Positions 25,847 to 34,126 of a stretch of DNA of 64,000 nucleotides are shown here, in pieces. A program made the position numbers and the translations under genes. Position 1 is the stretch's first letter; each line of letters begins with the position of its first letter. The DNA is taken from positions 17,073-81,072 of the forward strand of contig JBJFFP010000074.1 in NCBI GenBank assembly GCA_051891855.1. Reading direction: 5' to 3'. The stretch comes from SFDP01 sp051891855. GTDB lineage: Bacteria; Bacillota; Clostridia; Lachnospirales; Lachnospiraceae. The notes beneath the pieces were generated by a model. The model saw nothing but the letters and a program-made list of their open reading frames with translations, had not been told where the DNA came from and searched no databases.

Positions 25847-27190
25847 TTAAAAAGGAAAACGGAATTTTCCTTTTCTTCCACCCATCAGGCCAGGCATCTG
25901 TTTCATCATCTTCTGGCTCTGTTCAAACTGCTTAATAAAGCGGTTTACCACTGCAATATCCACTCCTGCACCCTTTGCAATTCTGTGCTTTCTGCTGGGA
26001 TTTAACAGCTTCGGCTTCTGCCTTTCTTCGGGGGTCATGGATAGAACAATGGCCTCCATGCGGGCAAGCTGCTTTTCATCAATCATGGATTCAATATCCC
26101 CCAGCTTGCTTCCTATTCCCGGCATCATACTTAAAATACTTCCCAGACCTCCCATTTTTCGCATTTGCTTCATGCTTTCCAGATAATCCTCGAAGTCAAA
26201 CTTGCCCTTTTTAAATCGGGCAGACATTTCCCTGCCCTTCTCTTCATCTATATCCAGGCTCTCCTGTGCCTTATCAATCAGGGTGAGCACATCCCCCATA
26301 CCCAAAATTCTTCCGGCCATTCGATCCGGGTAAAACTGTTCCAAATCGGAGAGCTTCTCTCCCATACCCACATACAGAATGGGAATACCTGTTACTGCCT
26401 TTACGGAAAGGGCTGCACCGCCCCGGGCGTCACCATCCATCTTCGTCAAAATTACCCCATCGACGGAAAGCTTCTCATGAAATTGGGCAGCCACATTCAC
26501 CGCGTCCTGACCGGTCATGGCATCCACCACCAAAAGGGTCTGATGAACGGTTACCTGCTCCTTGATTTTAAGAAGCTCCTGCATCATCTCTTCATCCACA
26601 TGAAGTCGGCCTGCAGTATCCAGTATCACCACATTGTGTCCATTCTTCCCTGCATGCTCCAAAGCTGCTTTGGCAATATTTACCGGGTCATGATTCTCGC
26701 CCATGGCAAATACTTCCACACCCATTTTTTCTCCGTTTACCTGCAGCTGTTTAATTGCTGCAGGACGATATACATCACAGGCTACCAGAAGAGGCTTCTT
26801 CCCCTTCTTAAGCAGCTTACCGGCAATTTTGGCAGTGGTGGTGGTTTTACCGGCACCCTGAAGTCCGCACATCATAATTGTGGTAATCGATTTTCCAGGC
26901 TGCAAAGTAATCTCTGTAGTCTCCGCCCCCATCAGCTTGATCATTTCTTCATTTACAATCTTAATGACCATCTGACCGGGATTAAGTCCATTCAAAATAT
27001 CTGTTCCCACAGCCCTCTCTTCAATGGACTTGACAAACTGCTTTACCACTTTAAAATTAACGTCTGCCTCCAAAAGAGCCATCTTAACCTCTCGCAGAGC
27101 CTGTTTTACATCCTCTTCGGTAAGTCTGCCCTTGCTTCTCAGATTCTTAAATACATTCTGTAGTTTGTCGGTTAAGCTTTCAAATGCCAT
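25847..27190 (-). CDS. ffh: Signal recognition particle protein Ffh
   Basis: 447 residues with N, G and M domains. G1 is GLQGAGKTT at 109-117, the DTAGR motif is near 190 and TKMDGDARGG near 247. The methionine-rich M domain ends in QSQKMMKQMPGLMGG, the surface that binds signal peptides and 4.5S RNA. Its receptor FtsY is encoded at 33171-34106. It starts 4 bases after ylxM. Confidence 0.98.
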   Translation of the reverse strand: MAFESLTDKLQNVFKNLRSKGRLTEEDVKQALREVKMALLEADVNFKVVKQFVKSIEERAVGTDILNGLNPGQMVIKIVNEEMIKLMGAETTEITLQPGKSITTIMMCGLQGAGKTTTTAKIAGKLLKKGKKPLLVACDVYRPAAIKQLQVNGEKMGVEVFAMGENHDPVNIAKAALEHAGKNGHNVVILDTAGRLHVDEEMMQELLKIKEQVTVHQTLLVVDAMTGQDAVNVAAQFHEKLSVDGVILTKMDGDARGGAALSVKAVTGIPILYVGMGEKLSDLEQFYPDRMAGRILGMGDVLTLIDKAQESLDIDEEKGREMSARFKKGKFDFEDYLESMKQMRKMGGLGSILSMMPGIGSKLGDIESMIDEKQLARMEAIVLSMTPEERQKPKLLNPSRKHRIAKGAGVDIAVVNRFIKQFEQSQKMMKQMPGLMGGRKGKFRFPF

Positions 27191-27193
27191 AAA

Positions 27194-27508
27194 TTATAGT
27201 TCCTCTAATATCTGATTGGCCAGCCTACGCACTTCTTCCTGAAGGGTTTGCCTTTCAATCTCCTCGACCATCTTCTTAATACGGGAAAAACGTTCCAGCA
27301 ATCCCAGCTTATCTTCATAAGCCTTCAGCTGCTTATCACAGCGTTTAATCAGGTCATGCACTCCCTGGCGGCTGATTCCGTGTTCCTCAGCCAGCTCGCT
27401 TAAGGACATATCCTGAAAAACTGCATCTTCGTAAATCTGTTTCTGATGTTCGGTCAAAAGCTCTCCGTAAAAATCATATAGGAGGCCCTGCTCTACAATT
27501 TTTTCCAT
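27194..27508 (-). CDS. ylxM: YlxM family HTH protein
   Basis: 104 residues with a sigma-70 region 4-like helix-turn-helix: LLTEHQKQIYEDAVFQDMSL then SELAEEHGISRQGVHDLIKR (residues 17-56). YlxM is encoded immediately before ffh throughout Firmicutes and stimulates SRP function in some species. It is the first gene of this operon and lies directly below the promoter at 27545-27573. Confidence 0.94.
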   Translation of the reverse strand: MEKIVEQGLLYDFYGELLTEHQKQIYEDAVFQDMSLSELAEEHGISRQGVHDLIKRCDKQLKAYEDKLGLLERFSRIKKMVEEIERQTLQEEVRRLANQILEEL

Positions 27509-27544
27509 AGCAACTTACTCTTCCTTTTTGACCCGTACTTTGGT

Positions 27545-27573
27545 ATCATAGCGAAAAAAAAAGAAGGTGTCAA
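27545..27573 (-). promoter_or_regulatory. Sigma-A promoter of the ylxM-ffh operon
   Basis: Minus strand TTGACA (27568-27573), 17-bp spacer, TATGAT (27545-27550). The spacer contains a nine-T run. The -35 box is one arm of the terminator stem of the gene upstream. Confidence 0.9.
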
Positions 27574-27589
27574 GTATTTTTTCTTGACA
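27552..27589 (-). terminator. Terminator of the ASKHA activator gene, overlapping the ylxM promoter
   Basis: A 7-bp perfect inverted repeat TGTCAAG/CTTGACA (27568-27574 with 27583-27589), loop of 8, followed on minus by CCTTC and nine Ts. The stem is short and AT-leaning, so efficiency may be modest. Confidence 0.6.
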
Positions 27590-27609
27590 GCAGTATTTAT
27601 TGTATACCC

Positions 27610-29196
27610 TTAAAAATCCAAATACTTTAAATATCGTTCTTCAAAGCCTTCTGCCAGGGCAAGGTTCAGTCCCTCAACTCTTTTTAAAATTTCCTCCAGC
27701 TGCTTATTTCCGGTTAAGGCTTCCTCCTTCCTTCCGTAAGCAATGGCCCCCTGTAAGGCTCCGTTTCCTATAGCTATGATTTTGCCCGTAAATTCCTTGG
27801 GAAAAAGACCGATTTCTATGGCTTCCTGAATGGGAAGCTTAGTCCCGAAGCCTCCGGCCAGATATACTCTGTCCACCTCGTTTGGCTTACAGCCATAGGC
27901 TTCCATCAGCTGCTCCATTCCGGCTCTTATAGCTCCCTTCGCCAGCTGCAGCTGGCGAATATCCTGCTGATAGATGGCAATTTTTTCTCCCCTGGGACTG
28001 CTCCATAAAGGATAACCGGTTTTATCGTAGGGAGGCTGCAGAGTACCTTCCGGATTCATCAGGCGATTTCGCTTCAGCTCTGCCATACCTGCAATGATTC
28101 CGGTTCCGCAGATTCCTGTAGCAGACTGCTTTCCTCCTATGGTTCCGATAACCGCCCGGCGATTCATGATCTTTACCTGGTTAATGGCTCCAGGAATACT
28201 CCCGATTCCACAGGTAATATTTCCTCCTTCAAAAGCAGGTCCTGCCGCTGTGGATGAAGCAATCAGCCTGTTTCCATTTCCAATTACCATTTCCCCATTG
28301 GTACCCATATCCAAAAGAAGAGAAACACCCTCCTCCCTAAACCCCGGACAAATCAACAGATCTGCAGTAATATCGCTTCCCACAAAGGCGGAAATTCCCG
28401 GAAGAACCACAAGGGGAACACCAAGCCTGCTTTCTGCCTCTGTCTCATCATACCCAGCAATGGCCGATTTATCCTTTTTGGCAGCAGTTATATCCGCCAT
28501 TATTTCACCCAGTGTGGTATTCAGCAATCCCAAATGTTCGCTGAAAAAGGGATGGCGTCCCAGTGACTCACAGGAATACCCCATCAGCAGATGAACCATA
28601 GTGGTATTGGCTGCAATTACCACTTTGCTGATGGGTATCCTGCCGTTTTCCGTAAGTAGTCCAATTCCCTGCCACAAATCCTCTGTAATTAATCTATGTA
28701 ATTCCTCAAGGTGGCCGTTATTGGCAGCAGCTATCCTGCTGATAACATCTGCTCCGTGCATTCTCTGCCGATTCAGGGCCGCATGCGTGGTTCTGGTTTC
28801 ACCGCTCTCCTCCACCACCAGGGCCATGGCTATGGTAGTGGTTCCTATATCAACAGCAATAAAATAATGCTCCCCATAGGCAGAATGACTTTTGGCAGAA
28901 GCCTTTACCCCTTCCACCACAATTTCCTGTTCATCTCCCTTTTCCAGTTCTACCACAATATCCGTCAATGCACAGGTTTTGCAGGCCAATCTTCCCTGTT
29001 CCTGGTCTGTATCAAACCTGGTCTCTGTAACCTGTCCTTCCAAAATCCTTATCTTACATTTTCCACAGGTTCCCCTCCCTGCACAGAGAGCCGGTATATA
29101 GATATCTGCCTTCTGCAAAGCCTCTAACACAGTCTGATTTTCTCTGATGGGGATCTCTTTTCTCCTATCCTCTTTATCTCTGAGTGTAATTTTCAT
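27610..29196 (-). CDS. Ferredoxin-ASKHA protein (DUF4445, RACo-like activator)
   Basis: 528 residues from ATG 29196 (GGAGG upstream); an upstream in-frame start at 29295 lacks a ribosome binding site. Residues 1-85 form a plant-type 2Fe-2S ferredoxin domain with Cys38, Cys44, Cys47 and Cys72. Then comes the ASKHA ATPase fold: phosphate-1 motif VDIGTTTIAMAL, LLLDMGTNGEMV and the adenosine-site-like LAGGFGTKLP. Family members reductively reactivate corrinoid proteins in acetogens and methyltransferase systems. No corrinoid protein, methyltransferase or acs gene is nearby, so the client is unknown. It is followed by the terminator that overlaps the ylxM promoter. Confidence 0.85.
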   Translation of the reverse strand: MKITLRDKEDRRKEIPIRENQTVLEALQKADIYIPALCAGRGTCGKCKIRILEGQVTETRFDTDQEQGRLACKTCALTDIVVELEKGDEQEIVVEGVKASAKSHSAYGEHYFIAVDIGTTTIAMALVVEESGETRTTHAALNRQRMHGADVISRIAAANNGHLEELHRLITEDLWQGIGLLTENGRIPISKVVIAANTTMVHLLMGYSCESLGRHPFFSEHLGLLNTTLGEIMADITAAKKDKSAIAGYDETEAESRLGVPLVVLPGISAFVGSDITADLLICPGFREEGVSLLLDMGTNGEMVIGNGNRLIASSTAAGPAFEGGNITCGIGSIPGAINQVKIMNRRAVIGTIGGKQSATGICGTGIIAGMAELKRNRLMNPEGTLQPPYDKTGYPLWSSPRGEKIAIYQQDIRQLQLAKGAIRAGMEQLMEAYGCKPNEVDRVYLAGGFGTKLPIQEAIEIGLFPKEFTGKIIAIGNGALQGAIAYGRKEEALTGNKQLEEILKRVEGLNLALAEGFEERYLKYLDF

Positions 29197-29239
29197 CTTT
29201 TCCTCCGTTTTCAAATGCCATCCCTTTGAGCTGCTCATC

Positions 29240-30079
29240 TTATATTTTCTCACTGAAAATATTCTTGTAGCCTTCCCCATAAATCTCAGCCGCACTGGAT
29301 ATAATCATAAAGGCCTCCGGATCTTCTTCCTTAACAATCACTTCAATTTGAGGTGCTGTCTGCTTTCTGACCACACACATAATTACCCGTTTGGCTTTTC
29401 TTCGATAGGCTCCCTCACCCTCCAAATACGTAATCCCAATATTAACTTCTTCCAGTATTCGCTCTCCAATCTGCTGCCAGTTGTCACTGATAATATAAAT
29501 CAGCTTTGCTCCGTCTGCCCCGTAAAGAACCAAATCAAAAACCACACTCATCAGCATCACGCTGATTGCCGCATAAAAGGCCGAATCCAGGTTGGCGAAG
29601 ACAACAGCAGACAAAGCCACTACAATTAAATCACAAATCATAAATAGGCGGCCCGTCTTCAGATGGGGAAAGCGAAGTCTCAATGCTTTAACAATAATGT
29701 CTGTTCCCCCCGTGGTGGCACCATTTCTAAAAACTATCCCCAAGGCAATAGCAGCCAGAGAGCCACCCATTACTGCTGCCAGTAAGGGATCGGAGGTCAG
29801 GGGCTCATAGCGCACAAAAAAATTGGTAAATAGAGAAGTTGTCAGGGTTGCAAATATAGTGGAAATTAAAAATCGGAATCCGAATTTCCACAATCCCAGA
29901 CATAAAATAGGAATATTAAGAAGCAGGATCAGCGTTCCGGTCTCCACCGAAATCAATCGATTAATGATCATTGCCAGCCCTGTTACTCCTCCGGGGGCAA
30001 TATTATTGGGATCCAAAAACAGGCTGACTGCCGCACCATACATTATTCCTGCAAGAATCAGCATACTATATTTTTTCAT
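29240..30079 (-). CDS. YitT family membrane protein
   Basis: 279 residues. About five transmembrane helices fill residues 5-180, including SLFLDPNNIAPGGVTGLAMI and the GATTGGTDIIVKAL loop typical of YitT/DUF161. The soluble C-terminal DUF2179 domain follows (GYKNIFSEKI end). Family function is unresolved. AAAGGAATA precedes ATG. Transcribed just upstream of the ASKHA gene, 43 bases apart, perhaps as one unit. Confidence 0.9.
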   Translation of the reverse strand: MKKYSMLILAGIMYGAAVSLFLDPNNIAPGGVTGLAMIINRLISVETGTLILLLNIPILCLGLWKFGFRFLISTIFATLTTSLFTNFFVRYEPLTSDPLLAAVMGGSLAAIALGIVFRNGATTGGTDIIVKALRLRFPHLKTGRLFMICDLIVVALSAVVFANLDSAFYAAISVMLMSVVFDLVLYGADGAKLIYIISDNWQQIGERILEEVNIGITYLEGEGAYRRKAKRVIMCVVRKQTAPQIEVIVKEEDPEAFMIISSAAEIYGEGYKNIFSEKI

Positions 30080-30097
30080 GAAATACTTATTCCTTTC

Positions 30098-30129
30098 TAA
30101 AAAGAATCTGCCTATAGTTTAGGCAGATT
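30098..30129 (-). terminator. Rho-independent terminator after the diguanylate cyclase gene
   Basis: A 9-bp perfect stem AATCTGCCT/AGGCAGATT (30105-30113 with 30121-30129), loop of 7, then TTCTTTTT on minus. Confidence 0.88.
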
Positions 30130-30151
30130 CCCTGAAAATATGATACAAAGC

Positions 30152-31867
30152 TCATTCTGCATCCGAATAAACCGTGTAGCCATCCTTTCCTTTTCTCTTA
30201 GTCTGGTATAAGGCTTTGTCAGCACAGTGATACAGGCTTTCATAGTCCTGCCGTCCTTTCTTGGAAAAAGCAATGCCAATACTTACCGATATCTTAATTT
30301 CTTCTCCTTCTTTTGAATAATAGGTCATTCTGCATCTTCTGTTAATATCTCTTACTCTGGCAGCTACAGTTCTGCGGGAAATTTTTCCGGAAATAAATAT
30401 ACAAAATTCATCTCCTCCCAAACGTCCAAGAATATCCCCGTTTCTAAATGCCTCCTGCAGAATGGAGGATACCGTTTTTAATACCTTGTCTCCCTGAGGA
30501 TGCCCTAAAACATCATTAACCCTTTTAAAGCCATCAATATCCAAAATCAGTAAGACACCTTCTCCGCTTTTTTCCCTCAGGGTATCGATAATCATCTCCT
30601 CCAACGCTGCCCGATTAAGCACTCCGGTCAGAGCATCCGTAGTTGCCGATACCTTCAGACGCTCACTTTGCCTTACCTGACTGTCCACATTAAAAAGCGT
30701 TAAATAAGCATAAATATCATTTGTACGGCTGTCCCGGGTAATAACATAATCCGCCCTGACCCAAAGCCATTGTTCCTCCAGCTCCTTGAACTGCCGGCTG
30801 ATTTCCTCAGGAAAGGTAAAATACTTCATCAATCCCTCACAGGATACTCGCATTTGATAAGTAAAATAAGGATTCTCCTCTAAAAGTATTTCAAAAAAAT
30901 CAACCGTATTCTTTTCCTTAAACTCACTCTGGTAATCGGGATGAATGCACTCTGCAGCAAATTTATCCACCATCATTTCATAAGATTTGATTTCTCTTAA
31001 TAGCTCAGGAGCAAAAAATTCATCCCCTTCCTCCAGCTCATTTCTGGTGACATTGACGAAGAAATAGAGCAGGCCTTTTTTCTGTGCATTATTTCGTAAG
31101 GATTTTTCCTTATCCAGCATATACTGCATTTCCTGGTGCTGCTGCCGTTGTCTATCATCCCGGGCCTGAAAAATCAGAATCAGATAACTGCATCCAAAAA
31201 TCAGCATATTTTTAATGAAAAGCTCCAAATAAACCATGTGCGACAGCTGTTCATTATAGATTTCCCTTTCCACAAGAGGCTCCAGAATAATGGTGGACAG
31301 AATCAGAAAAATGTCACACACACTCATATACAGAAAGAAGAGCTTTCCCCTCCTTCTGTGATGAATCATGCTGTAAAGCTCCTGGAACGGATATAGGCGT
31401 GACTTTGAAAGATAAAACAGCCAGCATGATGAAAAGATAAGGGTAAAGGCCAAAAGGGTTATCTTGTATTCCATACTCCCAATGGGTATATTGGTGGCCG
31501 GAAAAAGCCCGGCCAGGGCAACTACCATCCAGTAAATGCAGATGAAATTCATGATAAATTTATGTAGTAAAAATAAATAAGTATAGGGAACATCATCGCT
31601 GATGATGCATATGTCCAGGATAACCATAAGCGGACATCCGATGAGCAGAAAAACTACCGGAATACCGGGAAAAAAATATTCAACCAAAAAAAGAATCAAC
31701 CCATTTATCAGTCCTGCCAAAAGCTGGATGAGTGCAGTATTTTCCCGTACATTATCTACCAGCTTTTTCAAATAAACCAAGGAAAATCTTGTGCCCAGAA
31801 GCAGAATAAAAAAGATGGTAAAGGGCTGCGAAAAAAAATTACCGATATGAACAACCAGTGCTTCCAT
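30152..31867 (-). CDS. Membrane-bound diguanylate cyclase (GGDEF)
   Basis: 571 residues from ATG 31867 (AGGAGG upstream; the GTG at 31891 lies before that site). The first 225 residues hold about seven hydrophobic helices. A PAS-like region (about 270-390) leads through a short coiled segment to the GGDEF domain. The active site is canonical GGDEF at 484-488, and an RxxD product-inhibition site, RNGD at 475-478, is five residues upstream, so the enzyme should make c-di-GMP and be feedback-inhibited. The membrane domain is not one I recognise. The only other c-di-GMP-type gene in the window is the tandem HD-GYP protein at 42429. Confidence 0.9.
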   Translation of the reverse strand: MEALVVHIGNFFSQPFTIFFILLLGTRFSLVYLKKLVDNVRENTALIQLLAGLINGLILFLVEYFFPGIPVVFLLIGCPLMVILDICIISDDVPYTYLFLLHKFIMNFICIYWMVVALAGLFPATNIPIGSMEYKITLLAFTLIFSSCWLFYLSKSRLYPFQELYSMIHHRRRGKLFFLYMSVCDIFLILSTIILEPLVEREIYNEQLSHMVYLELFIKNMLIFGCSYLILIFQARDDRQRQQHQEMQYMLDKEKSLRNNAQKKGLLYFFVNVTRNELEEGDEFFAPELLREIKSYEMMVDKFAAECIHPDYQSEFKEKNTVDFFEILLEENPYFTYQMRVSCEGLMKYFTFPEEISRQFKELEEQWLWVRADYVITRDSRTNDIYAYLTLFNVDSQVRQSERLKVSATTDALTGVLNRAALEEMIIDTLREKSGEGVLLILDIDGFKRVNDVLGHPQGDKVLKTVSSILQEAFRNGDILGRLGGDEFCIFISGKISRRTVAARVRDINRRCRMTYYSKEGEEIKISVSIGIAFSKKGRQDYESLYHCADKALYQTKRKGKDGYTVYSDAE

Positions 31868-31923
31868 GATTTCCTCCTTTATCTGATTCACTTTTACACT
31901 GTAACCGTTTTAACGTAAAATAA

Positions 31924-33135
31924 TTAAATGTTCGTCCGAACCACCTTAGGCTGATAGCCTTCTTTTTCCAAAGCCTCCATAATCTGCTGCTTATGCTCGG
32001 TTCCGAAAGCCTCCAGGGTAATGCGAAGCTCCACTGCCGCATTACGGTTAATACTGACAAACTGGTTATGCTCCAGTTTAATGACGTTTCCACTTTCCCT
32101 GGCTACCACACCGGCCACCCGACTCAGCTCTCCCGGCTTATCCGGCAGCAGCACGGATACGGTAAAAATTCTGTCTCTCAAAATCAATCCCTGCTGAACT
32201 ACGGAAGACATGGTAATCACATCCATATTTCCTCCACTTAAAATGGAGACAATCTTTTTTCCCTTTACCTCCAGCTTTTTCAATGCCGCAACGGTTAAGA
32301 GACCGGAATTTTCCACGATCATTTTATGATTTTCCACCATATCCAGAAAGGCTACAACCAGCTCACTGTCCTCCACTGTAATTATTCCGTCCAGATTTTT
32401 CTGTAAATACGGAAATATCCTGGTTCCCGGTGTTTTTACTGCCGTACCGTCCGCAATGGTGTTGACTGCATCCAGAGTCATTACCTTTCCCTGCTTTAAA
32501 GATTCCTCCATGCAGTTTGCCCCTGCAGGCTCCACACCAAACACCTTGATTTTAGGATTTAACAGCTTAGCCAGTGTGGATACCCCTGTGGCCAGTCCTC
32601 CCCCGCCAATAGGGCAAAGAATATAATCAACCAGCGGAAGCTCTTTAAAAATTTCCATGGCTATGGTTCCCTGACCGGTAGCCACCGCTTCATCATCAAA
32701 GGGATGGATAAAGGTATATCCATGCTCATTTGCCAATTCATAGGCATGGGTACAGGCCTCATCATAAACATCTCCAAAAAGAATCACCTGGGCTCCATAG
32801 CTTTTCGTCCGATTCACCTTCATCAAGGGTGTGGTATTGGGCATAACGATTACCGCCTTGACCCCATAGCATTTCGCTGCGTAGGCGACCCCTTGGGCAT
32901 GATTTCCCGCCGAGGCAGTGATAATCCCCTTCTGTCGGTCTTCTTCCTTCAACGTACTCATTTTATAATATGCCCCACGTACCTTATATGCCCCGGTAAA
33001 CTGCATATTTTCCGGCTTTAAATATACCTTATTTCCTGTGGTGCTGCTAAAATAATCGCTGTAAACCAGCTTCGTTTCCAAAGTTACCCGTTTAACGATT
33101 TCAGCTGCCTCTTCAAACCGTTCCAGACTTAACAT
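31924..33135 (-). CDS. ilvA: Threonine ammonia-lyase
   Basis: 403 residues. PLP-binding Lys51 lies in GAYKVRGA, the Gly loop GGGGLATG near residue 177 binds the cofactor phosphate, and Ser in the SILSGGNMD motif is present. A single C-terminal ACT domain (about 325-403, VLLPDKPGELSRVAGV) distinguishes this short form from two-ACT biosynthetic IlvA. It deaminates threonine to 2-oxobutyrate, for isoleucine synthesis or threonine catabolism. No other ilv gene is nearby and no T-box is seen. It lies 35 bases after ftsY, GCAGGA upstream of ATG. Confidence 0.93.
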   Translation of the reverse strand: MLSLERFEEAAEIVKRVTLETKLVYSDYFSSTTGNKVYLKPENMQFTGAYKVRGAYYKMSTLKEEDRQKGIITASAGNHAQGVAYAAKCYGVKAVIVMPNTTPLMKVNRTKSYGAQVILFGDVYDEACTHAYELANEHGYTFIHPFDDEAVATGQGTIAMEIFKELPLVDYILCPIGGGGLATGVSTLAKLLNPKIKVFGVEPAGANCMEESLKQGKVMTLDAVNTIADGTAVKTPGTRIFPYLQKNLDGIITVEDSELVVAFLDMVENHKMIVENSGLLTVAALKKLEVKGKKIVSILSGGNMDVITMSSVVQQGLILRDRIFTVSVLLPDKPGELSRVAGVVARESGNVIKLEHNQFVSINRNAAVELRITLEAFGTEHKQQIMEALEKEGYQPKVVRTNI

Positions 33136-33170
33136 TTTTCCTGCCTTCTTTCTTTTTCTTATAACAATCC

Positions 33171-34106
33171 CTAATCTTCCTGCCTGTTTTTGTCAAACAG
33201 AGCATCTACAAAATCATCAGAATTAAATTTCTGCAAATCCTCCAGACTCTCCCCTACACCGATATATTTTACCGGGATTCCCAGCTCCGACTGAATGGCA
33301 ATGGCAATTCCCCCCTTGGCCGTACCGTCCATCTTGGTTAAAACAATACCCGTAAGATTGGCAACGGAACCAAACTCTTTTGCCTGATTCAGTGCATTCT
33401 GTCCGGTAGTAGCATCCAAAACCACAAGATTCTCCCGGTATGCATCCGGAAATTCCCGATCAATGATCCGATTCATTTTTTTCAATTCTTCCATCAGGTT
33501 CTTCTTATTATGAAGCCTGCCTGCCGTATCACAAAGCAGGACGTCTACATTTCTGGCCTTGGCTGCACTGACTGCATCATAGATGACACTGGCCGGATCA
33601 CCCCCTTCTGTTCCGCCGATCATATCCACTCCGGCCCGGTGACTCCATTCCTCCAGCTGTTCTCCTGCCGCCGCACGGAAGGTGTCTGCTGCAGCAATCA
33701 ATACCTTTTTTCCCTGTCCTTTAAGCTTTGCCGCCAGTTTTCCTACCGTGGTGGTTTTGCCCACACCGTTAACCCCGATAATCATAACAATGGACTGCTT
33801 TTCCTCAAAGGTATATGCCGTCTCCTCTACTCTCATCTGTTCCTTAATGGTTTCAATCAACAGCTCTTTACACTGGGAAGGCTGGGTAAGCAGATTTTCC
33901 CGGATCTGTACACGAAGCTTCTCAAGGATTGCCTGGGTGGTATTCACTCCTATATCTCCCATAATCAGGATTTCTTCCAATTCCTCATAAAAATCCTCAT
34001 CAATGCAGGAAGCATCATAAAAGAATGTATCGATTCCTTTAACGATATTATCCCTGGTCTTACTAAGACCTCTTTTCAGCCTGCCAAAAAATCCTTCTGT
34101 TTCCAT
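33171..34106 (-). CDS. ftsY: Signal recognition particle receptor FtsY
   Basis: 311 residues from ATG 34106 (METEGFFGRLKRGLSK); a GTG four codons upstream is an alternative. It lacks a long acidic A domain and consists of the NG core: G1 GVNGVGKTT, DTAGRLHNKK, and TKMDGTAKGG. It docks Ffh-ribosome complexes at the membrane. It follows smc with a gap of about 20 bases, in the usual rnc-smc-ftsY order. Confidence 0.97.
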   Translation of the reverse strand: METEGFFGRLKRGLSKTRDNIVKGIDTFFYDASCIDEDFYEELEEILIMGDIGVNTTQAILEKLRVQIRENLLTQPSQCKELLIETIKEQMRVEETAYTFEEKQSIVMIIGVNGVGKTTTVGKLAAKLKGQGKKVLIAAADTFRAAAGEQLEEWSHRAGVDMIGGTEGGDPASVIYDAVSAAKARNVDVLLCDTAGRLHNKKNLMEELKKMNRIIDREFPDAYRENLVVLDATTGQNALNQAKEFGSVANLTGIVLTKMDGTAKGGIAIAIQSELGIPVKYIGVGESLEDLQKFNSDDFVDALFDKNRQED

Positions 34107-34126
34107 AATTCTTTTCACTCATTTCT

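Noticed and set aside
26165..27163. 332-residue open frame on plus opposite ffh
   Set aside because: Antisense shadow of ffh; rich in His/Cys/Ile as expected from the reverse frame, with no family motif.
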